From: Symsagittifera roscoffensis
Lineage: Eukaryota; Xenacoelomorpha; Acoela; Convolutidae
Direction: 5' to 3'
DNA: 64,000 bases
NCBI RefSeq assembly: GCF_963678635.1
Contig: NC_087067.1
Coordinates: forward strand, 48,279,618 to 48,343,617
The position numbers and the translations under genes were made by a program. This document shows, one piece after another, positions 1 to 11,362 of this stretch. The notes below the pieces were generated by a model. It was not told where the DNA came from, made no database searches, and worked only from the letters and a program-made list of their open reading frames with translations. Each line of letters opens with the position of its first letter. Positions within the stretch are counted from its first letter, which is position 1.

Positions 1-112
1 TGAACACTTTTGACTCTTCCAAAAATTAATGGCTGACCAAATAATTTTACAGACGATTCGTGCCGGATATCTCGCACGCAAAGTCCCGTAATGAATAAGA
101 CATGCCCAATTT

Positions 113-131
113 AGTGGGGGGGGGGGGGGGG
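113..131. repeat. poly(G) tract
   Basis: An almost unbroken run of G in non-coding sequence near the left edge. Such runs are error-prone in assembly. Confidence 0.9.
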
Positions 132-324
132 TGGTTTGGGCGGAACACTAGATACGCTCCTGCATGCACAAAAAGTCTGATGTGCAAATTGTGTCACAGT
201 CGAATAAAAACTTTGGATGAATGCATTTGTTGCTCTGTTCTTCTCTGCTTCGTAAAGTTCTTAATGATGTTTCAAAAAATGGCGGTAAAAAGTTTTTTCT
301 TTTAATTTTGACACTAATGCATAC

Positions 325-1789
325 CTGTGACTCTTTGAAGGCAAAAATGTTTCTCCTGACCATGCTGCAGAGGTCGGCAGTGAAGACATACATGGAGTTG
401 ATGTCGCATACCTGGTAGTGGAAGCCCAGCCCCACCACCATCCCCCCTCCCTCCAACTGCTGCACACGCACTCGCAACAGATAAGCCCTAAATAGGTCAC
501 ACGACAAACGGGTCAAAAACAGACCTGCCGCTCGATACATCTGGGTAAAACTCCTAGTGAATCATTTTTGGACTGTTTTGTCAGAATTTTGCCTGCAGAG
601 AATGGCAAAAAAAAGGGTATACATCTTGTTCGAGAAAACCCTAAATCTGTCCCTGGTAGGCTTCAATTGATAATTTAGTTCATGCCGTGGCGGATCTAAG
701 ATTTTCTTGATACGGGAGGGGGAAGATTTTTGAAAGACTTTTTGTTTAGGCCGACCAAATTGAAAAGACTGAAGAGACCCTGTTCTGGCAAAATTTTCTG
801 CGCCGCAGGCTAAATTTTGAAAAAACAGGCCAAAAAGGCGTTTTTAGGCTCTTTTTGGAAAATATCTACCGCGCGCTCCCCCCTCAAAATTAATATATAT
901 ATTGGCGCCGAAGGCACCTTTCGAAACATTTAGGGCCCGTCAGCTAAAAATGGATATCTCAAAATAGTACAAAGGGGGACCCTTTGGGTCGGCAGGGTGT
1001 CGAATCCCTGAGAAGGAGGGGGGAGGGGGGAGGCAGACGGCCTTCTACCCGCTCCCCCTAAATCCGCCCCTGCGCGCATGTATAAATAGCTTATTTGAAA
1101 ATCGAAAACTGCGCGCGTGCAGTATGGATTGTTGGAAATAAACCTACTTATCAATGCATTGTGACATTGAGTCTCCTAAATTTGCTTCCAAGTCTTCCTC
1201 GTCATCATCAGCACAGAAAGAAGCGAACACAAAGTCATTTTCGAACTGCTTCTCTTCCAGTTCCTTCAGACTGACTGCTGATGGGTCCAGATATGTCAAC
1301 AGAGCCCCCTGGTTGCCCAGATCAACTACTGGCTCTGTTTGGTTTGCTGGAATCACTATTCTGGGAAAAAAATACCGAATTGAGGGACTAAGTTAACATT
1401 CTTCCAAAGCTTCTTTTAGAGGAAAGATTTTAACTTGGTTCTAAGTTGGAAGTTCCAGCTTATCAGAATCGAGCATTTCACTTATCGGAGTTGAGAACTG
1501 CGTTCAATTTTTGTTACAACTTCATCGATATAATACGTTAACTATGAAGATTGTCTCCAGGTTGTGTTTTTTTTTACCTTCCCGCTAGTTCGCCATATCG
1601 AGAGAGTGTCTTGGACAATGCGCGTTCCAGCTTGGTCCTGTCCACTGAGTAGCTGTAGAACAGAGTCGACCATATATGGAAGGGGGGCATCAGTTTGTCC
1701 AGATTAGAGAGTGGACTCCTTTTTATGTCTCCCCACCTCTCCGGCTTGTCTGCCTTAACCACCACTTCGATTTTACTAACTCCAGTCAT
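325..1789 (-). CDS. BAHD-like acyltransferase, 5' half (partial)
   Basis: Three exons (1578-1789, 1148-1360, 325-487) join in phase with GT/AG borders; the gene continues past the left edge. The protein starts MTGVSKIEVVV and has the family's N-terminal pattern: a bulky-residue stretch PPFHIWSTLFYSYSVD, then a helix ending SRYGELAGRIV, like the 'LAGRL' segment of plant and fungal BAHD enzymes. Family members move an acyl group from acyl-CoA to an alcohol or amine using an HxxxD motif near residue 160. The matching spot reads FHYQVCDINS (residues 164-173), with Tyr166 where the catalytic His is expected and His165 one place early. The later DFGWG motif would lie outside the window. The start is the only ATG before the conserved segment. 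Family call is from memory of the fold; the substrate is unknown. Confidence 0.6.
685..1072. mobile_element. hAT-like MITE, copy 1, in a BAHD-gene intron
   Basis: Non-coding 0.39-kb element inside intron 2 of the acyltransferase gene. The left end reads close to CAGGGGCGGATCTAAG and the right end is its inverted form (AATCCGCCCCTG). It shares its inside with the copies at 3.7 kb and 52.3 kb, including the segment TCAAAATTA and a stretch around TCCCTGAGAAGGAGG. Target duplication is not clear for this copy. Confidence 0.6.
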
Positions 1790-2500
1790 CCGGATCTGTT
1801 ACGGTTCTAATTTATTTTCTATCCCGTGTCCAGTGCTTTTGACAAGGTTTTAAAAGAGAAAAAGATTATTGTAAAACACGTTTCTGCAGTTCGCAGTCAG
1901 CAAAAATCATTGCTTTTCTTTGTTTACTTGTGTTGATGCATTGATGTAATTGTTTGTGTACCCGTGTTGATGCATTGAAAGTGAATAGAGCTTCAAGATC
2001 ATTGATTTCAGCTCAGCAGGCATTAGAGGCATGCCTACTACGTATTTAGTGAGTTCAGGAGAAAACAGAATATTGATTTTTTCTCAATTGGGGTTTTGGG
2101 TGGCGAAAGCTCCATAAACCGTTTGGGTTAATTTCTCCGCAAAGAAACTGCTTGTCTTCCAATTTCATATATTGAGTGTATGAAAAAGATTCATCGTAAA
2201 AAATTACAGAGAGCTTAAAAGTGAATTTACAGACTTTAAAACAAATTATTAACTATTCGAAGATTTCGAAGCTTTCTGATCATCAAGAAAATGATTTAAT
2301 GCTTATCATAAAACTCTATGTGAAATTTACATGGATAAAAGTTGTATGATAATTTTTCAAAAATAATCAAAGTTGAGGTGAACAATTTTTCATTTTTTTG
2401 ATCGCAAACTTATTTCAGTGCCTAGTCCATTGTACTCAAATCTGAATTTTCACAAATATGATCAAAAAATGACAGAGAAGAGGTATGATTATACATCTAA
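1790..2500. other. intergenic, 5' flank of the BAHD-like gene
   Basis: No supported gene. It would hold the promoter of the minus-strand acyltransferase gene, but I see no clear TATA box. A short phrase (tgttgatgcattg) occurs twice within 1930-1980. Confidence 0.4.
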
Positions 2501-2504
2501 ATTC

Positions 2505-3260
2505 AAACAAGGATAGCCGGTAACTGTGCAAGTAGCACAAAATGTTCCGACCATAGTCTTAAAAAATACAATAAACTTTTTCCAATTTTTTCAACAAAAT
2601 AACATTGTCTGGAATGTGGGGAGATAATACAAATGGACTATCCTCGACATGACTGATAGCTCCTCTGCGATTCGCAGGAACTACAATTATTTTCCAATTT
2701 ATTGTCGTTTTTTTTTCGGCGTGGTGTGATAAAAGGAGCCGAACAAAAAAACTGGGAACTAGGATTAGGCAGAAACTTGGTAGCCATCCTAAAATAACAA
2801 ACTGAAACACAAACTTTGTAGAAAAATTACTAGAAAAACGAAAAAAAATCAAAAAACTTTTCAAATTTTTTGCAGTTTTTTGAATTTTGAAACTTTTGAT
2901 TCCAAAAAGGCGTTTAAAAAATTAAGTAAACTAACGTTATCAAAGTAAAATTAAGTTCTTACGTTTTAAATTAAGCTCCTGTAAGCTTTTACGCTTTTAA
3001 TCAACGATAAGACTGCTCGCTCGCTTTATTCGCCCGAAATAAGACAAAAAATCAAAAATTTCAACCCGCTTTTTATTGACACTGGGAAAATTTTTTTGAA
3101 ATTTTTTTAAGTGGTTCGAGTCACGACTGAAAGAGTTTAAATGAGATATAATATTCAACCCAGTCCGATAATTTTTTCGGGTACTTAATTTTGCGTGAAA
3201 AACAGAAAGAAAAAACTAAAACACCCGATTACAAAGTTTCTCCCCGTTTTTAATGGTTGG
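2505..3260 (+). repeat. dispersed repeat family R1
   Basis: Starts AGGATAGCCGGTAACTG, then the hairpin TGTGCAAGTAGCACA and TTCCGACCATAGTCTT. It passes through shared interior phrases (CGGCGTGGTGTGATAAAA; ACTGCTCGCTCG; GAGTCACGACTGAAAG; TTTGCGTGAAAAACAG) and ends near CCGTTTTTAATGGTTGG. Further copies are listed below. No coding capacity is visible. Confidence 0.7.
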
Positions 3261-3399
3261 AAAACAATCAGATCAATTTTTATAAACACTGAATTTTTCA
3301 CGAAACAAATTTTCTATCCTTATACCAAAAAAATTCTTTTCGTACGCAAGTCTGTGTGAAAGTGATTAATTGGCTGTTTCCCAATTTTGCAAAAAATAA

Positions 3400-3660
3400 C
3401 GAAATTTTTGTGATCGGGTATTTTTTTCATCAAGGTAACTTCAAGTCATTAGCTAATTGTTTTTGATGATTTTTTTAATCTAAAAATTATTAATGTCATG
3501 AGTCCAAATGTGAAGACAAGCATTTTACTTGTGATCGTTTTTGAAATGTTATGAGGGCTTGAAATTTGCAAACACGACCAATTTGGGATAATTTTTAGCA
3601 ATATACTTCTTGCTGTCAACGTGCGAGCAATTTAATCCGTCTCCAAAACTGCTCTAAAGT
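3400..3660 (+). repeat. diverged copy of dispersed family R3
   Basis: Phrases such as ACTTGTGATCGTTTTTGAAA, CAATTTGGGATAA and TTTAATCCGTCT match in order the family seen at 48.9, 53.1 and 54.3 kb, with many differences. Confidence 0.45.
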
Positions 3661-3692
3661 TAAGTTATTTAAATTAATTCTTCACTTCACTG

Positions 3693-4116
3693 CAGGGGCA
3701 GATCTAAGATTTTCTCGAGGCGTTCGGATTTTCAAAAATTTTGTCGACCTTTTTTTTAGGCAGACCAATTTGATTTTCCGATTTTCCGAGCTCTCCCGAA
3801 GTACTAAGAAGACTCTGGTTTGGCCGCAGGCGAAGTTTCTGCTCCGCAGGCAAATTTTTGAAAAAAGGCCAAAAAGGGCGTTTTTACGCACTTTTTAAAA
3901 ATTGTTGACCAAAAAATCGCGTTTTTTGGCGCGCGCTCTCCCCTCAAAATTAGTATTTATTGGCGCCCAATGTGCCTCTAGAAAAATGTAGAGTTCCGTC
4001 AGCCAAAAATGGATTTCAAAATAGTTCAAAGGGGGGATCCTTTGGGTGGACAGGGGGTCTAATCCCTGAGAAGGAGGCGTTTGCCCCCCACCCCCCCCCC
4101 CCCAATCCTCCCCTTG
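3693..4116. mobile_element. hAT-like MITE, copy 2, with target-site duplication
   Basis: Begins CAGGGGCAGATCTAAG and ends in an inverted match (AATCCTCCCCTTG). The 7-bp direct repeat TTCACTG directly flanks it (3686-3692 and 4117-4123), as expected of a hAT-type insertion with one difference in an 8-bp duplication. No transposase; internally deleted or non-autonomous. A poly(C) run lies near its right end. Confidence 0.7.
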
Positions 4117-4639
4117 TTCACTGTATGCAAAAAATATTGTCTTTAAGGTAGCGATTCTTATTTAAAATAGTCCTTCCATATTTTGAAAAGTTCATCGTTA
4201 TTTTAAATTATACCCTGGTACATAGACCTTAAAGGGCAATCGAAACAATCTGGGCGTCGCCTTGATACGAGCAGCCTTGTGGTGTTTTCATACGAAACGC
4301 AAAATCATAAAGCGGAAATGCTATTCATAGAAAATTCATCAAAGAAAAACAGCTGATCACTCAAATTTTTTGTATAAAATTGCTTATCACACAGGTTTCA
4401 TATAAGTTTTTGTAACTAAGAATAGGTAATTAAAGGATGATAAATTTTTCTTATCATGAAATGGTTGAACCGAAATTTTGTTCAACCCGGGTTATTTGTT
4501 GCAATATCAAATCACTCAAAGTTGATACATACAATTCCACAAATATACAACATAAAGTCGTATAAACTTGCGACATTAAGTTTATTTACTTGCGGTTTGT
4601 TTTTGGTCAACTTTAGTTTGATTTTACAGCGCAAGTTTT

Positions 4640-4905
4640 GCGCAGGTTGAGGTTATTTTACTGTTTATCTGTCAGTTTGTTTATTTTGTTAATCTTAATC
4701 AAACTTACATGAAGTTTTTGCTAACTGCTCTCCGAAAATTATTGCGAAATCAGACAACTTGGGTACACAAAAAGAATAAATTGCGCAAAATTTCGGAAAC
4801 AAGTGGCGCAATGATATTTGGAGAGCAGTTAATTAAACAAATTCATGTGAGCCTGAGAAAGATAAGCGGTATAAATAACATAACAACAGAACCTCAAACA
4901 CTCTC
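4640..4905. repeat. long imperfect inverted repeat (foldback)
   Basis: The left arm includes GGTTGAGGTT, TTACATGAAG and TAACTGCTCTCCGAAAAT; the right arm carries their inverted forms (ATTTGGAGAGCAGTTAAT, TTCATGTGAG, AACCTCAAAC) in mirror order around a loop near 4760-4800. Arms are about 110 bases. Looks like a foldback MITE; a hairpin RNA gene is possible but unsupported. Confidence 0.6.
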
Positions 4906-6570
4906 CTTTGTGATTCTGTCAAAATATCATACTTCTTCGAAATAAAAATTCTTGAATTTGAAATCAAGCTTTTAGCGTGTTTGATTTCGCATCCTCATCG
5001 CATACGGTAAGATTTGACCCACATTTTTTGACCCAAGTTTCACCTACATTTCTTTTAAATCAAAGATGTTCGGATCAACCGGAAGATGTAAGATCTGTTT
5101 TCGGATCAACTGACCAACTATTAGGTTTTGATCAATAATTAACTCGAATCGCTACTATCGATTCTGATTGCCCAAAAATTCGAGTTTGAAACTACCTTGG
5201 CATCCTCCCATTATAACTCGGGTGGGAGAGGATGGTGATTGGTTCCTGACGAAAGTACCTCCATAACAGAGGAAAGCAAGTATATCATCAACTAAGGCTC
5301 AAGTACTCAAAATTCAAAAACCTAAATTAAACTATATAAGCTAGTTAAAATTTTTTTTCATACATACAATAACATCGTTGGCCCTACGGTGTTTTTTTTT
5401 GCTGGAAAGATCCGAAAATGGTTCTAAATTGAAATTTACTTGCAATCAAAACCGCGTTTTTACCCGGTCAAACTAATTGATAAACAGTTTGTGGATCACA
5501 AATTTATTTTGTGAGCAAAAGTCGTATTATGAAACTTATTTTATACGAACTAGTTACTTCTAGCAATGAACCAATTAGAATAAAAAAAACTAATATAAAA
5601 CATATAAAACTTGAAGAAAACTAGTCTTTCGATCACACATAAATACTTTGGTTGCCAAAACTTTTTTTTCGAAATTTTACCCTATCGAACATATTCTCTG
5701 TATTCGTTTTTCGATACTCAAGCCCTTTCTTTTCAAAATTTGTGTCTTCCAGTGATCTAATCAATCAAGTTAAATAATATATAGACTTTTGGAGCAATTC
5801 TGGATGAAATTCGCAACATCTAGTCATGAACAAACGTAAATAATTAACTGATTTAAGGCCGTATTGGATCGATATGCCGGAAGTTTGCAAAAAAAACGAA
5901 AAAGTGCAAAAACTTAGCGCAAACTAGCATTTTTAAACGAAAAACCGTTTGATTTTAACCGAAATTTTTGTTTTTAAAGCAGAACTCTGGTTTTGATAAA
6001 AAATGCTACAAGAAGATATTACCGTGAGTGTATACAGTTTTTAATAATTTAACTCTAACTAACTTTAAAAAGAAAAGGAAGTTGATTGATGTTAAAAATT
6101 AATTTTGCAGGTATTGTAACAGCAAAATTATGTCAGATGTGAGTTAAAGACAATCGAGTTGGTAGTTCACTCATTCTTGGTGGTTCTATAAAAAGTTTAT
6201 TTCGATTGAATTTCATTATCTATCCTCAAGCATATACTTAATCGACAAAAGAATCATATTAGCAGCAAAAGTAAGCATCAAAATCCGGTTTTGATTTTTT
6301 TCAAAGGCACAAGTGAATTGGCGCTTTGGGAATAATTATCAAAAGTATTGTTTTTTTTTCAGCCAGATTTTCTATTGATTTCTAGACATTTTCCGTTATG
6401 ACGCTGCTGAGTCTATGATGCAATTGGTTGTTTGAACTGTACGGATTTTTCAAAGTTTGTTTTGCTAAAATCTAGACATTTTGTTTCCTGTTTTTGAGGA
6501 TAAGTAAAACGAACTAGAGGTATTTAAAAAATCAAAATCCAACAGTCTGTTGAAGGGTTAGAACTTTAAA
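4906..6570. other. intergenic, no gene recognised
   Basis: AT-rich sequence with no reading frame that looks like protein and no clear RNA gene. Short phrases around GATCAAC recur between 5060 and 5140. Confidence 0.4.
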
Positions 6571-7165
6571 AACATTTTGAAAACTGCGGATTTTTGCATT
6601 CGGGTGTGTTTTAGTGTTTTTTTTGTTTTCCACGCAAAATCAGGTACCACAAATAATCTTCGGACTTGTTCGAGTAATATATCTTATAAAAACCCTTTCA
6701 GTCGTGATTTAAATGAACTTAAAAATTTCAAAAGTTTGACAGTGTCAAGAAAAGCCGGTTTGAAGTTTTTGATTCTAGTTTCAAACTTATAAGGTGAGCG
6801 TGCAAGCTTACAATAGCTTTTTCAAGCCGTAAAAACTTAGTTTTACTCGACCAAAATTAGTTTTTGGAGTTTTATAGCGCCAATTTGGGAATTAAAATTT
6901 TCAAAAATTCAAAAAAATTCTACAAAATATATAAAAAATTTAAAATTTCAAAGTTTTTTTTTCAATTTTTTTTGTTTTGTAACTTTTTACTAAAAACCTG
7001 TTCTCCAATAGTCCTATTTGATTATGATTGTCAAATATGCATAATTTCTATTTTTTTGTTCAGATTATTTCATCACACTGCACTGAAAAAATGTGTTTTT
7101 TAAGACTACGGTCGGAATATTTTGTGCATTTTGCACACTAACCGGCTATCCTTGTTTTAAATGGA
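6570..7165 (-). repeat. dispersed repeat family R1
   Basis: Reverse-orientation copy. It carries the shared phrases CACGCAAAATCAGGTACC, CCCTTTCAGTCGTGATTT and TTAGTTTTTGGAGTTTT, and ends ACCGGCTATCCTTGTTTT next to a diverged form of the TGTGC/GCACA hairpin. Confidence 0.7.
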
Positions 7166-7429
7166 ACTATTTACTTTCAAAGCCGCATGATTAAAAGTCA
7201 AAACTTTAGCTGATAGTTTGTTGTATTATTCTCATGCTCAAGAAAATGGCTAAACTTTTTCATAAGCAAGAGTTTATGATGCAATTGGTTTTTCATTTGC
7301 ACTGATTTGTGGACGGTCGTTTTGTTAAATCCTTGAGATTTCAAGATTTCGCTTCATGTTTCTAGAGATAAATGAAATGGAGTAGTGGTATTCAAAAAAT
7401 TCACCCAGCAGTCTGTTAAACGGTTAGAA

Positions 7430-7690
7430 CTGTAGAAAACTTTTTGTTCGACCATTTGAAAACTGCGGATGAACATTGCATTGGGTGTGTTTTAGTTTTT
7501 TTTAATCTTTTTGTTTTCTACGCAAAATCAGGTAACATAAACAATCTTTGGAATTGATCGCGTGATATATTTTGTAAAAGCCCTTTCAGTCGTCACTCGA
7601 ACGAATTTGAAAAAAAAGGTTTTTTAAGACTATGGTCGGAACATTCTGTGCTTTATGCTACACAAACCGGCTATCCCTGTTTTAATTGGA
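7430..7690 (-). repeat. dispersed repeat family R1, short copy
   Basis: Internally shortened reverse copy: the outer end (AACTGCGGATG, CACGCAAAATCAGGT, CCCTTTCAGTCGTCAC) is joined almost directly to the other end (AAGACTATGGTCGGAACA, AACCGGCTATCCCTG). Confidence 0.65.
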
Positions 7691-8278
7691 ACTATTTACT
7701 TTCAAGGCCGCTTGATAAACGGTGAAAATTTTAGTTGATAGTTTGCTGTATTGTTCTCATGGCTCAAGAAATGGGCTAAAAAAATTTTATACACAATTCA
7801 ACAAAATGAATTCAATTAGAAAAAGATACTTCAATGATGTGATTTGCTTATAACAAGCGGCGTTCAATTCGCTGATGTTGTAAATTGTCCGATATTTGTA
7901 AAGATGACTTTTTGATTCGGCTTGAAAATAAAAAATCTCCTCACAAAGCATAGTTTTATGTTTTTGAAGTTGAACTCAAAGCTAAATTGAAAGCTAAGAC
8001 GAGTGAATAAAGAGCATTTTTTTAGTATACAAGGCATCACAATAATAACGAATTTTCAAGCCAGAAATTTGCAAGTTGAATCACTTAGTTGAATAACTGT
8101 ACTAGCTCAACAAAGACAATACTTTCACATCGGTCAAGTTTTGCGCCAAATTTCAATCTTTTCCCTTGAAATACAATATTTTGTGTGAAACAATTATGCG
8201 CAAGGTCGCGAGGCAGATTGATTAATCGTTTTTTAATTCCAGGGTTTACTTCCTCTGAAGTCTTGTTGAAAATTTGAG

Positions 8279-8959
8279 ATGAGCACATTGAAAGGCTCTG
8301 CATGGACGGGCAAGCTGTACTTCGACGAAAACACTGGACATGAACCCGCAGCCGAAGCTGCACATGAATTGAATGCTGAGCAGTTGGTGCAACGTCTAAA
8401 TGAACTAGCAGTTGATGAGAAAATATTAAAAGTAGAAATGTGGAAGGAACCTCTGTTTCATGCAATGCCTAATGTGTCTTTTTACCCTATGTTTCATGCA
8501 ATCTTTCTAGTGCAGACCGAGGAATGGTGGTGGTCGATTGAAAAGAATTCGAAAAGGCTGATAATGCAGAGAAGCCGCGTGATGGCTGATAATGCAGAGA
8601 GAGCTAAGAATGAAGTCCTATACTTTCGTCTACGTCAACAACGATGTGAAAACAATGGATACATAGAACAGTTGAAAGAAATGACTCTGCCCTCTGCTGA
8701 TGCCAGTCTCTCAGACTTCTTCATGGTTTTGCAGGACAACGATGAACTTGCAAGAGAATACAATCTCTTCAAAGATAATTGCCAATACTTTGCAAATCGA
8801 TTGTATGAATATTTCGAAAACGAGGAATACCAAGGAAAGTTTCGCGATCTCATTGAAAAACTCAGAAAAAAAGTCGCTAGAGACCTACGAAATTTTGCAA
8901 ACGAACTCCGAGACCACAACCAAAAAGATGAGGATGGCGATGGCGACGATGAGGCGTAG
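8279..8959 (+). CDS. LRAT / permuted papain-fold-like protein
   Basis: Intact 226-residue frame. A pyrimidine-rich acceptor at 8241-8242 (TTTTTTAATTCCAG) just upstream suggests a non-coding first exon. The core fits the permuted papain-like superfamily of LRAT and HRASLS: His73 in a hydrophobic strand (MFHAIFLV), then WWWSIEKN and IMQRSR, and a late nucleophile Cys168 in KDNCQYFANRL, which matches the NCEHF motif of that group. Members are thiol acyltransferases or proteases. The C-terminus is a charged coiled-coil-like helix with an acidic tail (DEDGDGDDEA) and no membrane segment, unlike LRAT. I do not know the substrate. Stop codon lies 13 bases before the left breakpoint of a tandem duplication. 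Confidence 0.6.
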   Translation: MSTLKGSAWTGKLYFDENTGHEPAAEAAHELNAEQLVQRLNELAVDEKILKVEMWKEPLFHAMPNVSFYPMFHAIFLVQTEEWWWSIEKNSKRLIMQRSRVMADNAERAKNEVLYFRLRQQRCENNGYIEQLKEMTLPSADASLSDFFMVLQDNDELAREYNLFKDNCQYFANRLYEYFENEEYQGKFRDLIEKLRKKVARDLRNFANELRDHNQKDEDGDGDDEA

Positions 8960-9309
8960 AGAACGTGTTATACCATTTCAGCCAATTTACAGTCGAAAGA
9001 AGATGGCTGCAATTTAACATAAAAAACTTATACTCTCGCTTGATGTTTTATTATATCTGGTTAATACTCCTGCTTGATGTGTTATTATTTCTGGCTATTA
9101 AAATTTTCTTTCTATGAATGCAAAACAAAAATTATATAACTTTCCGCAACTATTGGCTGCTATATTGAATAACCTGTAATTGAACTCTAACTTTATCTGT
9201 TTTTCAGACTACGTAAGTGCAGATAAATTTAAAATTGGAGCTGATTTTTGAGCAAAATCACTATCAAAATCAATTAAAGGCAAGAGAAAGATCGCTTTAA
9301 AGTTCCTTT

Positions 9310-9560
9310 TTTGCTTCATCAAGTTTTTCGAAACATTGAAAATGTAAAAACAAAAACCTCGACATATTTTTAACAATAACTAACAATTTTAATTTTAACT
9401 TTTTTGCTTCAAGTTTTTCGAAACATTGAAAATGTAAAAACAAAAACCTCGACATATTTTTAACAATAACTAACAATTTTAATTTTAACTTTTTTGCTTC
9501 AAGTTTTTCGAAACATTGAAAATGTAAAAACAAAAACCTCGAAAAATTTTTAAGTGTTGA
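9310..9560. repeat. 90-bp minisatellite, about 2.7 copies
   Basis: Direct repeats of a 90-base unit containing TCAAGTTTTTCGAAACATTG and AACAAAAACCTCGACATA. The same array appears in duplication unit 2. Confidence 0.9.
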
Positions 9561-10686
9561 CAGATTAATCAATTTGCTCATTAAAACAAAAATGATTTGG
9601 GCCGATTATTCATAAGTAGAATTGAAGGATAATTGGAGTAGCGTTTTGAAAATGTTATCTATACCAGACGCAATTACTCAGTTGCGTGCAAGTAGCACAT
9701 GTTCCTACAATTATTGATATAACGTTCAATGCGCTTTTCTGAGTGCGTGTATTCTTTTGAATAATTTCATCTTCTGAAAATATTTCTCTCGATGAGTTTT
9801 CTCTTGTTCTTCATCAAGTGACCTTTGAAATCTAATCGAACGATTGAAGAATACACAAAACAATTTTTTATTTTTTATGAAAACAAATTGAAAAAGCTTG
9901 AAAGCTTGGACCAAAACATTTGCTACGCTTCGATTCTCATTTGCTGGTAACCCAAGTTTTAGAACTTATTTATTTGATCAAGCTGTTTTGCGCAAAAACA
10001 TGATTTCTTTGTTAATTTTCATAGAGAGCGAACCAAGACTGAATAAATTTTCATTAAATATATTACTCAAAGCAATCTGAAATTTATTTGTACTACCTAG
10101 TTGTTTCATTTTTGCGTGAAAAGAAAACAGAAACACCATTTTTGGCAAGATTGTATGGAAACTAGATTTTCCTTAATAAATACCTTTTAAGATTAAAAAA
10201 AAAGATGCTGACAAATTTTCAACTAAGTTTTGCTCGTTTTTCGTACTATCCATTTTGGTTTCTAAGTTGTAACAGAACAATCACACTGAAGCTCAAACTT
10301 CTTCAAGCTCACTTCTGTCGATAAGTTGAAACATGGTCAACCAACAACAAATTGTTTTGCGTTGAACTGTTTCTCAATTCAGCTGAAACTAAAATGACTG
10401 GTGATATTAGGTCGATTCTCTGAACGTCCTGACTGCCTTATAGCATCTGCAATCAATAGTTATCTTTTTTTTCTAATTCAGTGTAAATTTAACTTAAAAT
10501 CAAAATACATTGGTTTTGAATGGTGCAAGGAAAAGTTTTTCGTTGCTTGTTCACAGTTGTCATCCTGTTTTTTTGATCATCAAACATCTCATATTCTTCG
10601 AAATAATATGCAAATGGTGTCGAAATTCTAATATCATAGGAGTCAGTTATGCGCGATGAAAGCCCCAGTTAACAGCGTGTGAATTT

Positions 10687-11362
10687 TTAGAATGCCATTC
10701 CAATTGTGTAACCGTCCTCAACGCTGAGGGATCGCCATTTGGATCTTGTGCCTCTGATGCAAATGTTGGTTGCTCTTAGTATAGCGAATGAAATTCTACA
10801 TCTCACCCAGCACATGACATGACTATATGGGCGGTCCTATTTTGATTCCAGGCCATCTGCTAGTCGTTTGACGAAAAACGTGAACTCCGGTGCCAAAACA
10901 CCATCTATTGAAGTGACAAGTGGAGTGAAAGACATGTGCTTTTCTTCACAAGCTGGTCCGTACTCATTTTTCTTCTCAATCTCTGAAGTTTTCAGTACAT
11001 TCATGGGATTGCGGTTTTGGTAAGACGGAGCGTCAGTGTCTGAAAGATCTGCTATTAGTGCCGGGGTTCCATTTTCTACATCTGGTTCTTTTACGACAGG
11101 TTCTCTTTTCACATCTTTCCACAAAATTGAAGCAAGATCGCCCACTGCGTCTCTTATTTCGTTGTGTCGTAGTGTTACCAGTCCGCCCTTCTTGCAAGAA
11201 GGTGCATGCTGTAAGTCAAAATCTTGTTGACATCCATCGCATCTCGAGAAAGAACGTTTGAGTGGTTTTCTGTACCTGACACATAGAGCGTCTCTGAACT
11301 CTGTGGCTGACAAATCAAAATTATCTTTCAACAAGGGCAGCGAAGTTAGCCACAAGGAACAG
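10687..11362 (-). mobile_element. LINE 3' fragment in duplication unit 1
   Basis: Codes for the same C-terminal zinc-finger and tail segment as the longer element, and stops exactly at the duplication junction. It is a by-product of the duplication, not a separate insertion. Confidence 0.85.

Larger units (their letters stand above)
8973..11362. repeat. tandem duplication, unit 1 (2,390 bp)
   Basis: Repeated at 11363-13752 with a constant offset of 2,390; every line compared is identical. The unit holds non-coding flank, a 90-bp minisatellite and the last 0.7 kb of a LINE. The junction reads AAGGAACAG followed by CCATTTCAGCC. Either a very recent duplication or an assembly artefact. Confidence 0.95.

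Noticed and set aside
4456-4945. Two plus-strand frames of 64 and 78 codons
   Set aside because: They run across the arms of a foldback repeat; open by chance.
9297-9581. Frame with repeats of SRFLFLHFQCFEKL, like a repeat protein
   Set aside because: It is the 90-bp minisatellite read in one frame; 90 is a multiple of three, so it stays open.
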